Positions 8,801-16,132 of a stretch of DNA of 64,000 nt are shown here, piece after piece. Numbering within the stretch: position 1 is the first letter of the stretch; every line of letters begins with the position of its first letter. A program made the translations under genes and the position numbers. The notes beneath the pieces are model-generated. The model was not told the origin of the DNA. It was given only the letters and a program-made list of their open reading frames with translations, and searched no databases. Origin of the DNA: Actinospica acidithermotolerans (lineage in GTDB: Bacteria; Actinomycetota; Actinomycetes; Streptomycetales; Catenulisporaceae); the NCBI RefSeq assembly GCF_018139625.1, contig NZ_JAGSOH010000005.1, forward strand, positions 1 through 64,000, in the 5' to 3' direction.

Positions 8801-9814
8801 TCCGAGGCGCTGGCGAGCGACAGCGAGAGCCACGCGCTCAACCGCCGGGTCTACACCGAGGGCGATCCCCGGCTGCTGAGCTCCGCCAACAACCTGGCGG
8901 TGAGCTACCGGCTGCTCGGCGACTGCTACAAGGCCGCGGAACTGGACCAGAGCACCTATGTGCAGCGGCGCTCCGTGCTCGGCGCGACCCATCCGTACAC
9001 GCTGTATTCCAGCCAGAACCTGGCCCGTGACCTGCGGGACGCCGGACAGTACAAGCAGTCCACCGACCTGCTGCGCGGGGCGCTGGCCAGCTACCGCGAC
9101 GCGGTCGGCGAGAACAACCCGGAGACGCTGCGCGCCGCGAAGAGCCTGGCCGTGTCGCTACGCAAGGGCGGCGAGCTCAGCGAATCGCTGGCGCTGGCCC
9201 GGGACACTTTCGAGCGGTACCGCACGGAGTTCGTGGCCTCCAACCCGGACCGCCAGTCCTGCGCGCTGGTCTACGCGGCCGCCCTGTCGGCGCTGAACGA
9301 CCATGAGCAGGCGCTGCAACTCGGCACCGAGGTACTCGCGGCGTACGAGCAGCAGCTCGGCGAGCAGCACCCGTACACGCTCTGCTGCGTCAACAACATC
9401 TCGACGTACCTGCGGAAGCTGGAGCGGCGCGACGAGGCCTTGCACGCTGCCCAGCGTGCGCACTCCGGATTCAGCACGCTGCTCGGCGGTGAGCACCCGT
9501 ACACGCTGACCGCTGCGGCGAACGTCGCGAACAGCCTGGCCGACGAGGGCGATCACGCGAGGGCGCAGGAGCTGGAGCTCAACGCGTCACGGAAGCTCGC
9601 GGACGTGCTGCGGCCGAACCACCCGGACGTGCTGGCGATCGAATCGAACCGTTCGATCAGCCTGAATTCGCTGGGTTCGACGGCGGATGCGCGGCAACTG
9701 CGCAGCCGCATCATCGCGGAGATGGAGGTGGCCCTCGGCCCCATGCACCACAACACGCGCTCCGCGCGGGACGCCGAGCGGCTGGACTGGGACCTGGAGC
9801 CCCAGCCCATCTGA
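5891..9814 (+). CDS. fxsT: FxSxx-COOH system tetratricopeptide repeat protein FxsT (P-loop / TIR-like / NB-ARC / TPR)
   Basis: 1307 residues; ATG 5891 follows a GAGGGA ribosome site. Residues 8-52 are a ParA/MinD-type P-loop, YSYKGGTGRTMAMANLAW, with signature Lys16 but Arg21 where the Walker Lys normally is; IVDWDLESPGLHRYF follows. A TIR-like segment starts near 334 (QLIVAYAAEDRLWAEWLEAL). An NB-ARC (STAND) ATPase follows, with FTGRDEAMEKL, the Walker A HGLGGVGKTQ (Lys517) and HLPLAVESAGAWL. From about 915 to 1290 there are tetratricopeptide repeats with recurring E-HPYTL units. The architecture is that of a STAND signalling or immune ATPase whose TPRs bind a partner, possibly the modified peptide. 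It sits 56 bp after fxsC. Confidence 0.92.
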   Translation: MSAERPGQVVTFYSYKGGTGRTMAMANLAWILAANGKRVLIVDWDLESPGLHRYFAPSLLDPQALAATQGVVNMVREFEDLAAETPDEDRSPNWYRSLARVSDYAIAIRWPFPGDGALHYMSSGLQNRSYSSTVATLDWERFYERLGGGELFNAFREDMKQNYDYAFIDSRTGLSDVADICTLHLPDVVVDCFTLNNQGLEGALLVANAVSKFNSHPIRLLAVPMRVDEAEKNKAEAGRAAARARFGDLKLDELASSRYWGQVEIPYVPFYNYEETLATFADDPNDQHTLLRAYIRLAEVLTKGEVTGLPEMEETDRKAILSEVSRLQPTRQEQLIVAYAAEDRLWAEWLEALYTQANFDARIYPLFGDQSTRPQIESSTKIIALMSAETTRDAEAMTRLRAWSSTGQLAVASLTELRSDSRLAAPTAELQGVTDPVTATGILLRLADVPDAEIATARPPEGQRFPTGQPVIWNVSARNAVFTGRDEAMEKLRRQVTGGSTTVILPVALHGLGGVGKTQLAREYAHRFSADYDLVWWINAESTEFIDEALAELARRLRLPGTGESSTEDSAAVREALRRGEAGHWLLIYDNATDPGLLRPFLPSGTSGHVLITSRNQAWAQQAVPLEVDVFTRQESVEHLTRTVPGLEEPEAEQIADLVGHLPLAVESAGAWLASTGHPVSQYIERLRNQITEVLSTPPADYPVSVAATWNIAMEDLERRRPAAAWLLELCAFMNPDGISTTRLIYSNAMLDTLREYDASLVDIGMIGTVVAEPVRLSLLQLDQVARELRIHRLVQSVIKARMTPERHEQAVHAVHRVLAAARPQSGDTDDPQNWPSYALLWPHMTPSNAIDCDESPVRQLLIDRVRYQWKRGEYVNGLDSGNRLNDRWAERITTLGGRDTPAGAALYQQQLVLRNLLASIMRSQGKYKEAYELNQSVLAEQERLFGKDHPHTLATLLGIGGDLRGLGRFSEALASDSESHALNRRVYTEGDPRLLSSANNLAVSYRLLGDCYKAAELDQSTYVQRRSVLGATHPYTLYSSQNLARDLRDAGQYKQSTDLLRGALASYRDAVGENNPETLRAAKSLAVSLRKGGELSESLALARDTFERYRTEFVASNPDRQSCALVYAAALSALNDHEQALQLGTEVLAAYEQQLGEQHPYTLCCVNNISTYLRKLERRDEALHAAQRAHSGFSTLLGGEHPYTLTAAANVANSLADEGDHARAQELELNASRKLADVLRPNHPDVLAIESNRSISLNSLGSTADARQLRSRIIAEMEVALGPMHHNTRSARDAERLDWDLEPQPI

Positions 9815-9863
9815 TCGCGGACTCGCTCGGCGGGCGCTCGGCGGGCGCGGCGGATCCGGTGGA

Positions 9864-10775
9864 TCAGGCCGCGTCCGCGATCGGGTCGCGCCTGCCGAAG
9901 GCGATCCAGGGCAGCAGCGAGGGCAGCACGTCGATCGCGCTGAAGTGCGCGGCGTCCGCGGCGATCATCTCGATGGAGCCGGGGATCGTGCGGGCCAGCC
10001 AGTGCGTGTGCTGGACCGGCGAGAAGACGTCCTGCGCCCCGTGCCACAGCAGCGTGGGCACCAGGATGTCGGCCGGATCGAAGCCCCATTCCTGGGTGAA
10101 CGAGCGTGCGTCGTCGACCCAGCCGGCGCCGGATCTGGCGAGCGCCTCGGCGAAGTTGCGGCGGATGCCGATGCGGATCGTGTTGTCGGCGATCACCTGC
10201 CAGTCGGGCAGCGGCAGCTCCGGGCCGAGGTTGCGCAGCAGCGCCTTCGGGTCGTTCCTGATCTGCTCGGCGGAGGCCTCGATCTTCTGGGCCAGCGCGC
10301 CGACCCCGGACTCCGCGACCGAGTACTCGCGGCGGTTGGACTCGGTCATGCCCTCGTACCAGTCGAGCCCCTTGGCGTGCCGCGGCGCGAGGCCGACGAG
10401 GACCGCGCAACGGCTGACCCGGTCCGGCATCAGCGCGGCGCAGGCGAGTGCGTGCGGGCCGCCGCCGGATCGTCCGACGACCGAGAAGTTGTTGATCCCC
10501 AGGTCGTCCGCGATCGTCCGCACGTCGGCGGCGGCGTGCGCCACACTGCGCAGCGGCAGCCGGTCGGACTCGCCGTAGCCGGGCCGGTCGTACGCGATCA
10601 GACGTACTCCGAGTTGGTGCAGCAGGGCGCTGCGCGGGAACGGGCCGATCCTGCTGCCGGGCGTCCCGTGCATGAAGAACACCGGTGCACCGGAACGGTC
10701 GCCGAGAACCCGCACCGTCAGCCTGCGGCCGTCCGATGCCCAAACGGTGCGATCTGACTTATCGAACTCATCCAT
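9864..10775 (-). CDS. Alpha/beta hydrolase
   Basis: 303 residues. The start at 10775 is chosen because GGAGAGG lies 9 nt upstream; an in-frame ATG at 10793 lacks a good site. Seen: oxyanion segment HGTPGS (36-41), AYDRPGYGESD, nucleophile elbow VVGRSGGGPH with Ser103, acid Asp249 (LWHGAQDVFSP) and His277 (ADAAHFSAID). The triad is therefore complete. The substrate is unknown; soluble cytoplasmic, no signal peptide. It converges on fxsT with a 49-bp gap and is probably not part of that locus. Confidence 0.88.
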   Translation of the reverse strand: MDEFDKSDRTVWASDGRRLTVRVLGDRSGAPVFFMHGTPGSRIGPFPRSALLHQLGVRLIAYDRPGYGESDRLPLRSVAHAAADVRTIADDLGINNFSVVGRSGGGPHALACAALMPDRVSRCAVLVGLAPRHAKGLDWYEGMTESNRREYSVAESGVGALAQKIEASAEQIRNDPKALLRNLGPELPLPDWQVIADNTIRIGIRRNFAEALARSGAGWVDDARSFTQEWGFDPADILVPTLLWHGAQDVFSPVQHTHWLARTIPGSIEMIAADAAHFSAIDVLPSLLPWIAFGRRDPIADAA

Positions 10776-10903
10776 GCTTGACGGCCTCTCCATCGTGACC
10801 TACCCACCCCCACCGCCCTGCGGGTTTCTTCGAGTAATGATGCGTACCCCCGCGTGACTTGATCACTCCTGCACATGCACAGCGCGCGAGGTACCGTGGC
10901 CGC

Positions 10904-11581
10904 ATGGGCAATAGCGGGACGGGGCCGGGGACGATCACTCCGGACGGGTGCGCCGTGGACTTCTACCGGCGGCTTCCGGCGGCGGGCGAGCCGGAGATCG
11001 TGCACGCCGCGGTGCCCGCCGGGTCGAGCGTGCTGGAGCTGGGGTGCGGGACCGGCCGGATCGCCACGCCGCTGGCGCGGCTCGGGCATCGCGTCGTGGG
11101 AGTGGACGAGTCGGCCGAGATGCTGGCGTGCTGCAGGCAGATCGAGACCGTGCAGTCCTCGATTCAGGACCTTGATCTCGGCGAGCGCTTCGACGTGGTC
11201 TTACTGCCTTCGCACCTCATCAACGCCGGCGACGAGCCGCCGTCGGTCTTCCTGGATGCGTGCCGCCGGCATCTCGCCGCCGGCGGAGTCGTGGTCGTGC
11301 AGCGGTTTCCGCCCGGGTGGATCGGGACGGTCACCGACTTCGAGCACGAAGACGGCGCCGGCGGCGTGCACACCACGTTCACCGTTCTCGGGCGACCTGC
11401 GCCGGATCAGGTGCATGCGCGTGTCCGCTACGAGGTCGGGGACGATGCGTGGGAGCAGGAGTTCACCGCGTGCGAGGTCGACGACGAGGCCTTGCCGGGA
11501 ATGCTGGAAGCCGCCGGCCTGCGCCTGGATCGGATCCTGACGCAGGACGGCGGCTGGTTCGCCGCGACGGCTCAGCGGTGA
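10904..11581 (+). CDS. Class I SAM-dependent methyltransferase
   Basis: 225 residues from ATG 10904, preceded by GCGAGG. A longer TTG start at 10859 is possible. Motif I is VLELGCGTGR at 43-52, followed by HRVVGVDESAEML (acidic motif II), then FDVVLLPSHLINA and GGVVVVQRFPPGW. These are standard for small-molecule methyltransferases of the UbiE/COQ5-like group. It is divergent from the hydrolase and has no operon partner, so the substrate cannot be deduced. Confidence 0.85.
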   Translation: MGNSGTGPGTITPDGCAVDFYRRLPAAGEPEIVHAAVPAGSSVLELGCGTGRIATPLARLGHRVVGVDESAEMLACCRQIETVQSSIQDLDLGERFDVVLLPSHLINAGDEPPSVFLDACRRHLAAGGVVVVQRFPPGWIGTVTDFEHEDGAGGVHTTFTVLGRPAPDQVHARVRYEVGDDAWEQEFTACEVDDEALPGMLEAAGLRLDRILTQDGGWFAATAQR

Positions 11582-11594
11582 TAAAGCCCGGGGT

Positions 11595-13127
11595 CTAGTA
11601 GGCGCCGAGCCCCTGGCCGAAGGCGCCGGCCGACTGGACCACGGACGAGCAGGTGGCGGAGGCGTAGGTCTGGGCGCCGCCGGAGCATTCGCTGTCGCGG
11701 GTGGCGGACCACATCGAGAGCCAGGCGAGGCCCTTGGTCTTGGCCCACGCGGCGAGCGTGCTCGCGTCGGCGACGGTGAAGGTCTCGCTGCTGGTGTCGT
11801 TCACGCCGATCATCGGGGTGACGGCGACCTTGGCGTAGGCCTGGGCGCTGCTCAGGCTGGTCCACACGGACTGGACCTGGCTCGCTGTGGCGGTCGCGGC
11901 CTCCTCGGCGAGGGTGGCCATGTCGCCGCTGAAGGAGCTGCCGTAGTCCATCGCCATCACGTTGACGGCGGCGATGTTCGCGCCGTCGGCCTTGGCGTTG
12001 CTCAGGACGGCGACGCCCTGGCTGGTCAGGCCCGAGGGCAGCACCGGCAGGGTGTAGGAGACCTGGAGGTTCGAGTCCTCCTTCTCCAGGATCGCGATGG
12101 CCTCGTTGCGCAGGTTGATCGAGGCGGTGTCGGCGATCGCGGCGCCCTCGACGTCGAAGTCGATCTCGGTCAGCGAGTACTGCTTGATGACCGACTGGTA
12201 CGCGGCCGCCAGGGCGTCGGCGGTGGTGCAGCTCTCTGCGAGCTCGGTGCCGGCCTCGCCGCCGAAGGAGACGCGCACGTCGCCGCCCGCGGAGCGCAGG
12301 CTCGCGATGTCGCCGGCGATCGACGAGTCGGTGATCGAGGTGACGCCGCCCCACTCCGGCGTGCAGGTGCTGCCGGCGGTGATGAAGGCGAGGTTGAAGT
12401 ACTTCGTGCCCTCGGTCGAGGCCTCGGAGCTCAGGTTGTAGAGCGGGTAGAGCGAGAGGTCGGCGTACGGCGAGAACCTGCCGTACGTGCCCGAGGAGGT
12501 GGAGGTGCCGGTGCTCGTCGCCGTGGCGGTGGCCGTCGCGGTGGCAGTCGTCGCGGACGCGCTCGGGCTGCTCGAGGCGGTGGCTGTCTTCGACGCCGAG
12601 GCCGACGCTGAGGCGGAGACCGTCGGCGAGGCGGATGCGGACGCCGAGGTCGTGGTCGTGCCGCCGCACGCGCTTCCGTTGATCGTGCAGTTCACCGGGT
12701 CGCCGGTGCCGCTCGCGGTGAAGCCGAACGTGGTGCTCGCGCCCGCGGCCAGCGCGCCGTTCCAGCTGTCGTTGACGACGGTGTACGTCTGCCCGCTGGC
12801 GGTCTCGGTGCCGTTCCACAGGGTGGTGATCGTGGTGCCGGACGGCAGCGAGAACACCACCTTCCAGCTGCTGATCGCGCTGCCGGTGGTGTTGGTGATC
12901 GTGTACGTGCCGGTGTAGCCGCCGTCCCAGGCGCTGGCGCTGAAGGACGCGGCGGGCACGGAGGCGTTGGCGCCGCCGGCCAGCGCGACGCCGGCGCCGG
13001 CCACCGCGAGCGTCGCTCCGGTGCCGAGCGCGATCAGCTTGCTGCGGCGCGAGACGCGGGGAGCGCGCGGGGCGCGAGGAGTGCGTTCGCCGCCGTTTCC
13101 GGGCGTGGCAGAGCTGTGAGAGCCCAT
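11595..13127 (-). CDS. Secreted CBM2 - GH18 glycosidase (chitinase-like)
   Basis: 510 residues; the ATG at 13127 has GGAGG 6 nt upstream. It has an N-terminal signal peptide with RVSRRSK before a hydrophobic run (31-50) and ANA as probable cleavage. A family 2 carbohydrate-binding module spans 61-155 (GGYTGTYTITN, SSWKVVFSLPSG, NDSWNGALAAG). A Ser/Thr/Ala-rich linker (about 156-210) leads to a GH18 barrel with IDFDVEGA, Glu327 the expected acid/base, and VAVTPMIGVND. The first Asp of the usual DxxDxDxE is Thr320. It probably acts outside the cell on chitin or a related polymer. The encoded product differs from classic chitinases enough that endo-glucosaminidase activity is an alternative. Confidence 0.88.
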   Translation of the reverse strand: MGSHSSATPGNGGERTPRAPRAPRVSRRSKLIALGTGATLAVAGAGVALAGGANASVPAASFSASAWDGGYTGTYTITNTTGSAISSWKVVFSLPSGTTITTLWNGTETASGQTYTVVNDSWNGALAAGASTTFGFTASGTGDPVNCTINGSACGGTTTTSASASASPTVSASASASASKTATASSSPSASATTATATATATATSTGTSTSSGTYGRFSPYADLSLYPLYNLSSEASTEGTKYFNLAFITAGSTCTPEWGGVTSITDSSIAGDIASLRSAGGDVRVSFGGEAGTELAESCTTADALAAAYQSVIKQYSLTEIDFDVEGAAIADTASINLRNEAIAILEKEDSNLQVSYTLPVLPSGLTSQGVAVLSNAKADGANIAAVNVMAMDYGSSFSGDMATLAEEAATATASQVQSVWTSLSSAQAYAKVAVTPMIGVNDTSSETFTVADASTLAAWAKTKGLAWLSMWSATRDSECSGGAQTYASATCSSVVQSAGAFGQGLGAY

Positions 13128-13336
13128 GAAGGTCCTCCGGTGGGGGGGGTGGTGCGTGCGGCCGAACGGCCGAGGTCTGTGGTCCAGACCGGTGGGCTCG
13201 GTCTGGACCGATGCCCCACCGTACTCACCTGCGGCGGCGCTCACAGCCCTCTTTCATTAACCCCGCCCTAAGGCTCCCTCAGGCTCACCGGGAGCGGCCT
13301 GCCCGCCCTGCGCCGGCGGCCCCGGGCGCGCGAGGA

Positions 13337-13900
13337 TTAGCCGCCGACGGCATACGTGTTCACTTGAGGGGAGGTGCCGTTCCAGGTGGCGATGACTTCG
13401 TACACGGTTCCGGATCCGGACGGGGAGAACTCGACTTCCAGCATGTCCGTATTGGTCCAGGAACGGGCCGAGAAACCGCTGTCCGGGATGGCCGCGTCGA
13501 GGACGGCGTGGTCGGGGTACAGGGTCAGGACGGCCGTTCCGCCCGCGGTCGTGTACCGCTTCTCGCTGCCGGCCGCGGAGGAGGCGGCGGACGCGCTCGG
13601 GCTCGCGCCCGCCGACGTGCTCCCGGCCGCCGCCGAGCCGGACGCGGAGGCTTTGCCCGCCGCGTGCGTCGCGGCGGCGGACGGCGCGGCTGCTGCGGAG
13701 GACGAGGGCGCGCTCGCGCCGGTCGCCCCGGCGGCCGCCGATCCGCCGATCTGCACCGGCCACGCGGCGACGGTGGCGACGTGCGGGCCCTCGACGGTCG
13801 CGGGCAGCACGGAGTCGAGCCCGGCCCACACCACGGCCATCGCCGTGGCCGTCGCCGCACCCCAGGCGAGCACCGCGAATCCCGCGCGCTTCCTCGACAC
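13337..13900 (-). CDS. Hypothetical single-pass membrane or secreted protein with Ala/Ser-rich stalk
   Basis: 187 residues from GTG 13900, chosen because GAAGAAGGG precedes it and longer frames run into the divergent regulator. A basic N-terminus (SRKRAG) precedes one hydrophobic segment (about 8-30). An Ala/Ser/Gly-rich stalk follows, then an ~70-residue C-terminal domain (TAVLTLYPDHAVLDAAI, TVYEVIATWNG). I do not recognise the domain. It is transcribed divergently from the two-component system 88 bp away and may be its target or accessory sensor. Confidence 0.65.
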   Translation of the reverse strand: MSRKRAGFAVLAWGAATATAMAVVWAGLDSVLPATVEGPHVATVAAWPVQIGGSAAAGATGASAPSSSAAAAPSAAATHAAGKASASGSAAAGSTSAGASPSASAASSAAGSEKRYTTAGGTAVLTLYPDHAVLDAAIPDSGFSARSWTNTDMLEVEFSPSGSGTVYEVIATWNGTSPQVNTYAVGG

Positions 13901-13988
13901 TGCCGCCGCCCTTCTTCGCGCCCCGGCGCCGGTCACCCGGCACTCGGTGCATTGGCTGCACCCGGTCAATCCGTTAGGTTGCCACACT

Positions 13989-14684
13989 ATGACCCGCGTA
14001 CTGCTCGTCGAAGACGATCCCGATATCCGCAGCACCGTGATACGGCAGTTGTCCGAGTTCGGGCACAGCGTGCGCAGCGCCGGGACCGCCTTGGCCGCGC
14101 TGCGCGAGGCGACCAGGGATCCGGGCGACGTGATCGTGCTCGATCTCGGGCTGCCGGACCTCGACGGGTCCGAGGCGCTCAAGATGCTACGCGCCGTCAC
14201 CCGGGTACCGGTCATCATCGCGACCGCGCGCGACGACGAGGCCGAGATCATCCGGCTGCTGCACGCCGGCGCCGACGACTATCTGGTCAAGCCGTACTCG
14301 GCGGCGCACCTCGCGGCCCGGATCGCGGCCGTGCTGCGGCGCTCGGGCACCGGCACCCAGCCGGCCACGCTCAAGGTCGGCGGCCTGGAGATCGATCCGC
14401 GCCGCCGGCAGGCGCAGCTCGACGGCAGGCGGCTGGACCTCAGCCGCCGCGAGTTCGACCTGCTGGCCTATCTGGCCGCGCGTCCCGGCGAAGTCGTCAC
14501 CCGCCGCGAACTGCTCTCCGAGGTCTGGCAGCTGCCCTACGGCGACGACCAGACGATCGACGTGCACCTGTCCTGGCTGCGCCGCAAGCTGGGCGAGCGC
14601 GCCTCCCAGCCGCGCTATCTGCACACGGTGCGCGGGGTCGGCGTGCGCCTGGTCGATCCGTCGGGGAACGAGCCACCGCGGTGA
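13989..14684 (+). CDS. OmpR-family response regulator
   Basis: 231 residues. The receiver domain has the acidic pocket Glu8-Asp9-Asp10, phospho-acceptor Asp52 in VIVLDLGLPDLDG, Thr/Ser at IIATARDD and Lys in DYLVKPY. The C-terminal winged-helix domain (about 130-225) ends LHTVRGVGVRL, typical of OmpR/PhoB regulators. The stop overlaps the kinase start by GTGA, so the pair is translationally coupled. The signal is not deducible. Confidence 0.95.
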   Translation: MTRVLLVEDDPDIRSTVIRQLSEFGHSVRSAGTALAALREATRDPGDVIVLDLGLPDLDGSEALKMLRAVTRVPVIIATARDDEAEIIRLLHAGADDYLVKPYSAAHLAARIAAVLRRSGTGTQPATLKVGGLEIDPRRRQAQLDGRRLDLSRREFDLLAYLAARPGEVVTRRELLSEVWQLPYGDDQTIDVHLSWLRRKLGERASQPRYLHTVRGVGVRLVDPSGNEPPR

Positions 14685-16132
14685 GCCGAGACACGGAGGG
14701 CACGCGCCGCGCGCCGGGCATGCGCTGGGCGCTGGCGCGGGTCGCGTTCGCCGTGACCAGCATGGTCGCCCTGGCGTTCCTGGTGCCGCTCGGCGTCGCG
14801 ATGGAGCACCTGGCCGCGCAGAACGCCCGCAACCAGGCCGAGTCGAAGATCACCGCGCTCGAGCCGCTGCTCGCGGTGACCACGGACAAATCAGACCTGC
14901 GCGACGCCCTGGCCACGCTCAGCGGCGGCGACGACGTCGGCATCCGGCTGTCCGACCAGACCCTGCTCGGCACGAACCACGCGAACCCGGCTCAGCTCGC
15001 CGCGGTGGCGCAGAGCGGGCGGGCGACGACGCTCGCCGTGCCCGGCGGGCAGGAGCTGGTCCAGCCGGAGCTCGTCGGCTCGGGTACGAACCTCATCGAG
15101 GTCTATCTCCCCGACTCGGCGAGCACGCACGACCTCGCCGAGGCCTGGCTCACGCTCAGCGGCGTCGCCGTCGTCCTCGTGCTCGGCTCGACCCTCGTCG
15201 CGGACCGGCTGGCCACCCGCGTCGTCGGCTCGGCCCGGCATCTGGCCGACGCCTCGCAGCAGCTCGGCGAGGGCGACACCTCGGTCCGCGTCGAGCCGCA
15301 CGGCCCGCGCGAGCTGGCCGAGGCGGGCGACGCCTTCAACGCCATGGCCGACCGGGTCGAGCAGCTGATCACGGCCGAGCGCGAGATGGTCGCCGACCTC
15401 TCGCACCGGCTGCGGACCCCGCTCACGGCGCTGCGGCTGAACGCGGCCGGGCTCGGCGAGGGCCAGGCGGCGCGGCAGACCCAGGAGTCGGTGATGCGCC
15501 TCGAACTCGAGGTGGACAAGATCATCAGGACCGCGCGGGCCGGCACGCAGAGCCGGGCCACCACGCCGATCACCTCGGCGGTCTGCGAGGTCTCGGCCGT
15601 GGCCAGGGAGCGGATCGCCTTCTGGTCGGCGCTGGCCGAGGACCAGGAGCGGCCGTGGCGCTTCTTCGGGCCGGTGCTCGGCGCCGGTGACGCATCGCCG
15701 GGCCCGGCGATGGTCGCGATCTCGGCTCAGGAGCTCGGCGCGGCGCTGGACACGCTGCTCGGCAACATCTTCCGGCACACGCCGGAGGGCACCGGCTTCC
15801 AGGTGACCGTGCACCACGGCGACGGCGCCGTGGCCGTGCTGATCGACGACGCGGGCCCCGGCCTGAGCGAGCCGCGGAACGCGGTCAAGCGCGGCGCGGG
15901 CACCGGCGGCACGGGTTCCACCGGCCTCGGCCTGGACATCGTGCGCAAGCTCGCCGAGCGGGTCGGCGGGTCGCTGAACACCGACCGCTCGCCGCTCGGC
16001 GGGCTCCAGGTGCACGTGACGCTGCCGACGCTGGAGCCCAGGTCGGCTAGCACCCAGCAGCGGACGGCTTCTCCGTGGGCATCTCGCGTGCCACGAGCGC
16101 GACGTGCCGACCGAGGTGCCGCGTCACGATGA
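14681..16132 (+). CDS. Sensor histidine kinase
   Basis: 483 residues from GTG 14681. Two transmembrane segments (about 17-41 and 155-175) bracket an extracytoplasmic sensor of ~110 residues. A HAMP-like linker follows, then the H-box MVADLSHRLRTPLTALRLN with His242, the N-box LDTLLGNIFRHTPEG, G1 IDDAGPGLSE and G2 GSTGLGLDIVRKLAERVGG. The reading frame continues about 30 basic, low-complexity residues past the usual end and overlaps the 3' end of the convergent methyltransferase by 86 bp. That tail looks like run-on rather than a conserved domain. It works with the response regulator just upstream. Confidence 0.93.
   Translation: MSRDTEGTRRAPGMRWALARVAFAVTSMVALAFLVPLGVAMEHLAAQNARNQAESKITALEPLLAVTTDKSDLRDALATLSGGDDVGIRLSDQTLLGTNHANPAQLAAVAQSGRATTLAVPGGQELVQPELVGSGTNLIEVYLPDSASTHDLAEAWLTLSGVAVVLVLGSTLVADRLATRVVGSARHLADASQQLGEGDTSVRVEPHGPRELAEAGDAFNAMADRVEQLITAEREMVADLSHRLRTPLTALRLNAAGLGEGQAARQTQESVMRLELEVDKIIRTARAGTQSRATTPITSAVCEVSAVARERIAFWSALAEDQERPWRFFGPVLGAGDASPGPAMVAISAQELGAALDTLLGNIFRHTPEGTGFQVTVHHGDGAVAVLIDDAGPGLSEPRNAVKRGAGTGGTGSTGLGLDIVRKLAERVGGSLNTDRSPLGGLQVHVTLPTLEPRSASTQQRTASPWASRVPRARRADRGAASR

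Noticed and set aside
12487-12918. 143-residue Val/Ala-rich plus-strand frame opposite the GH18 gene
   Set aside because: It is the antisense of the Ser/Thr/Ala linker and CBM2 coding sequence, an artefact of repetitive codons.
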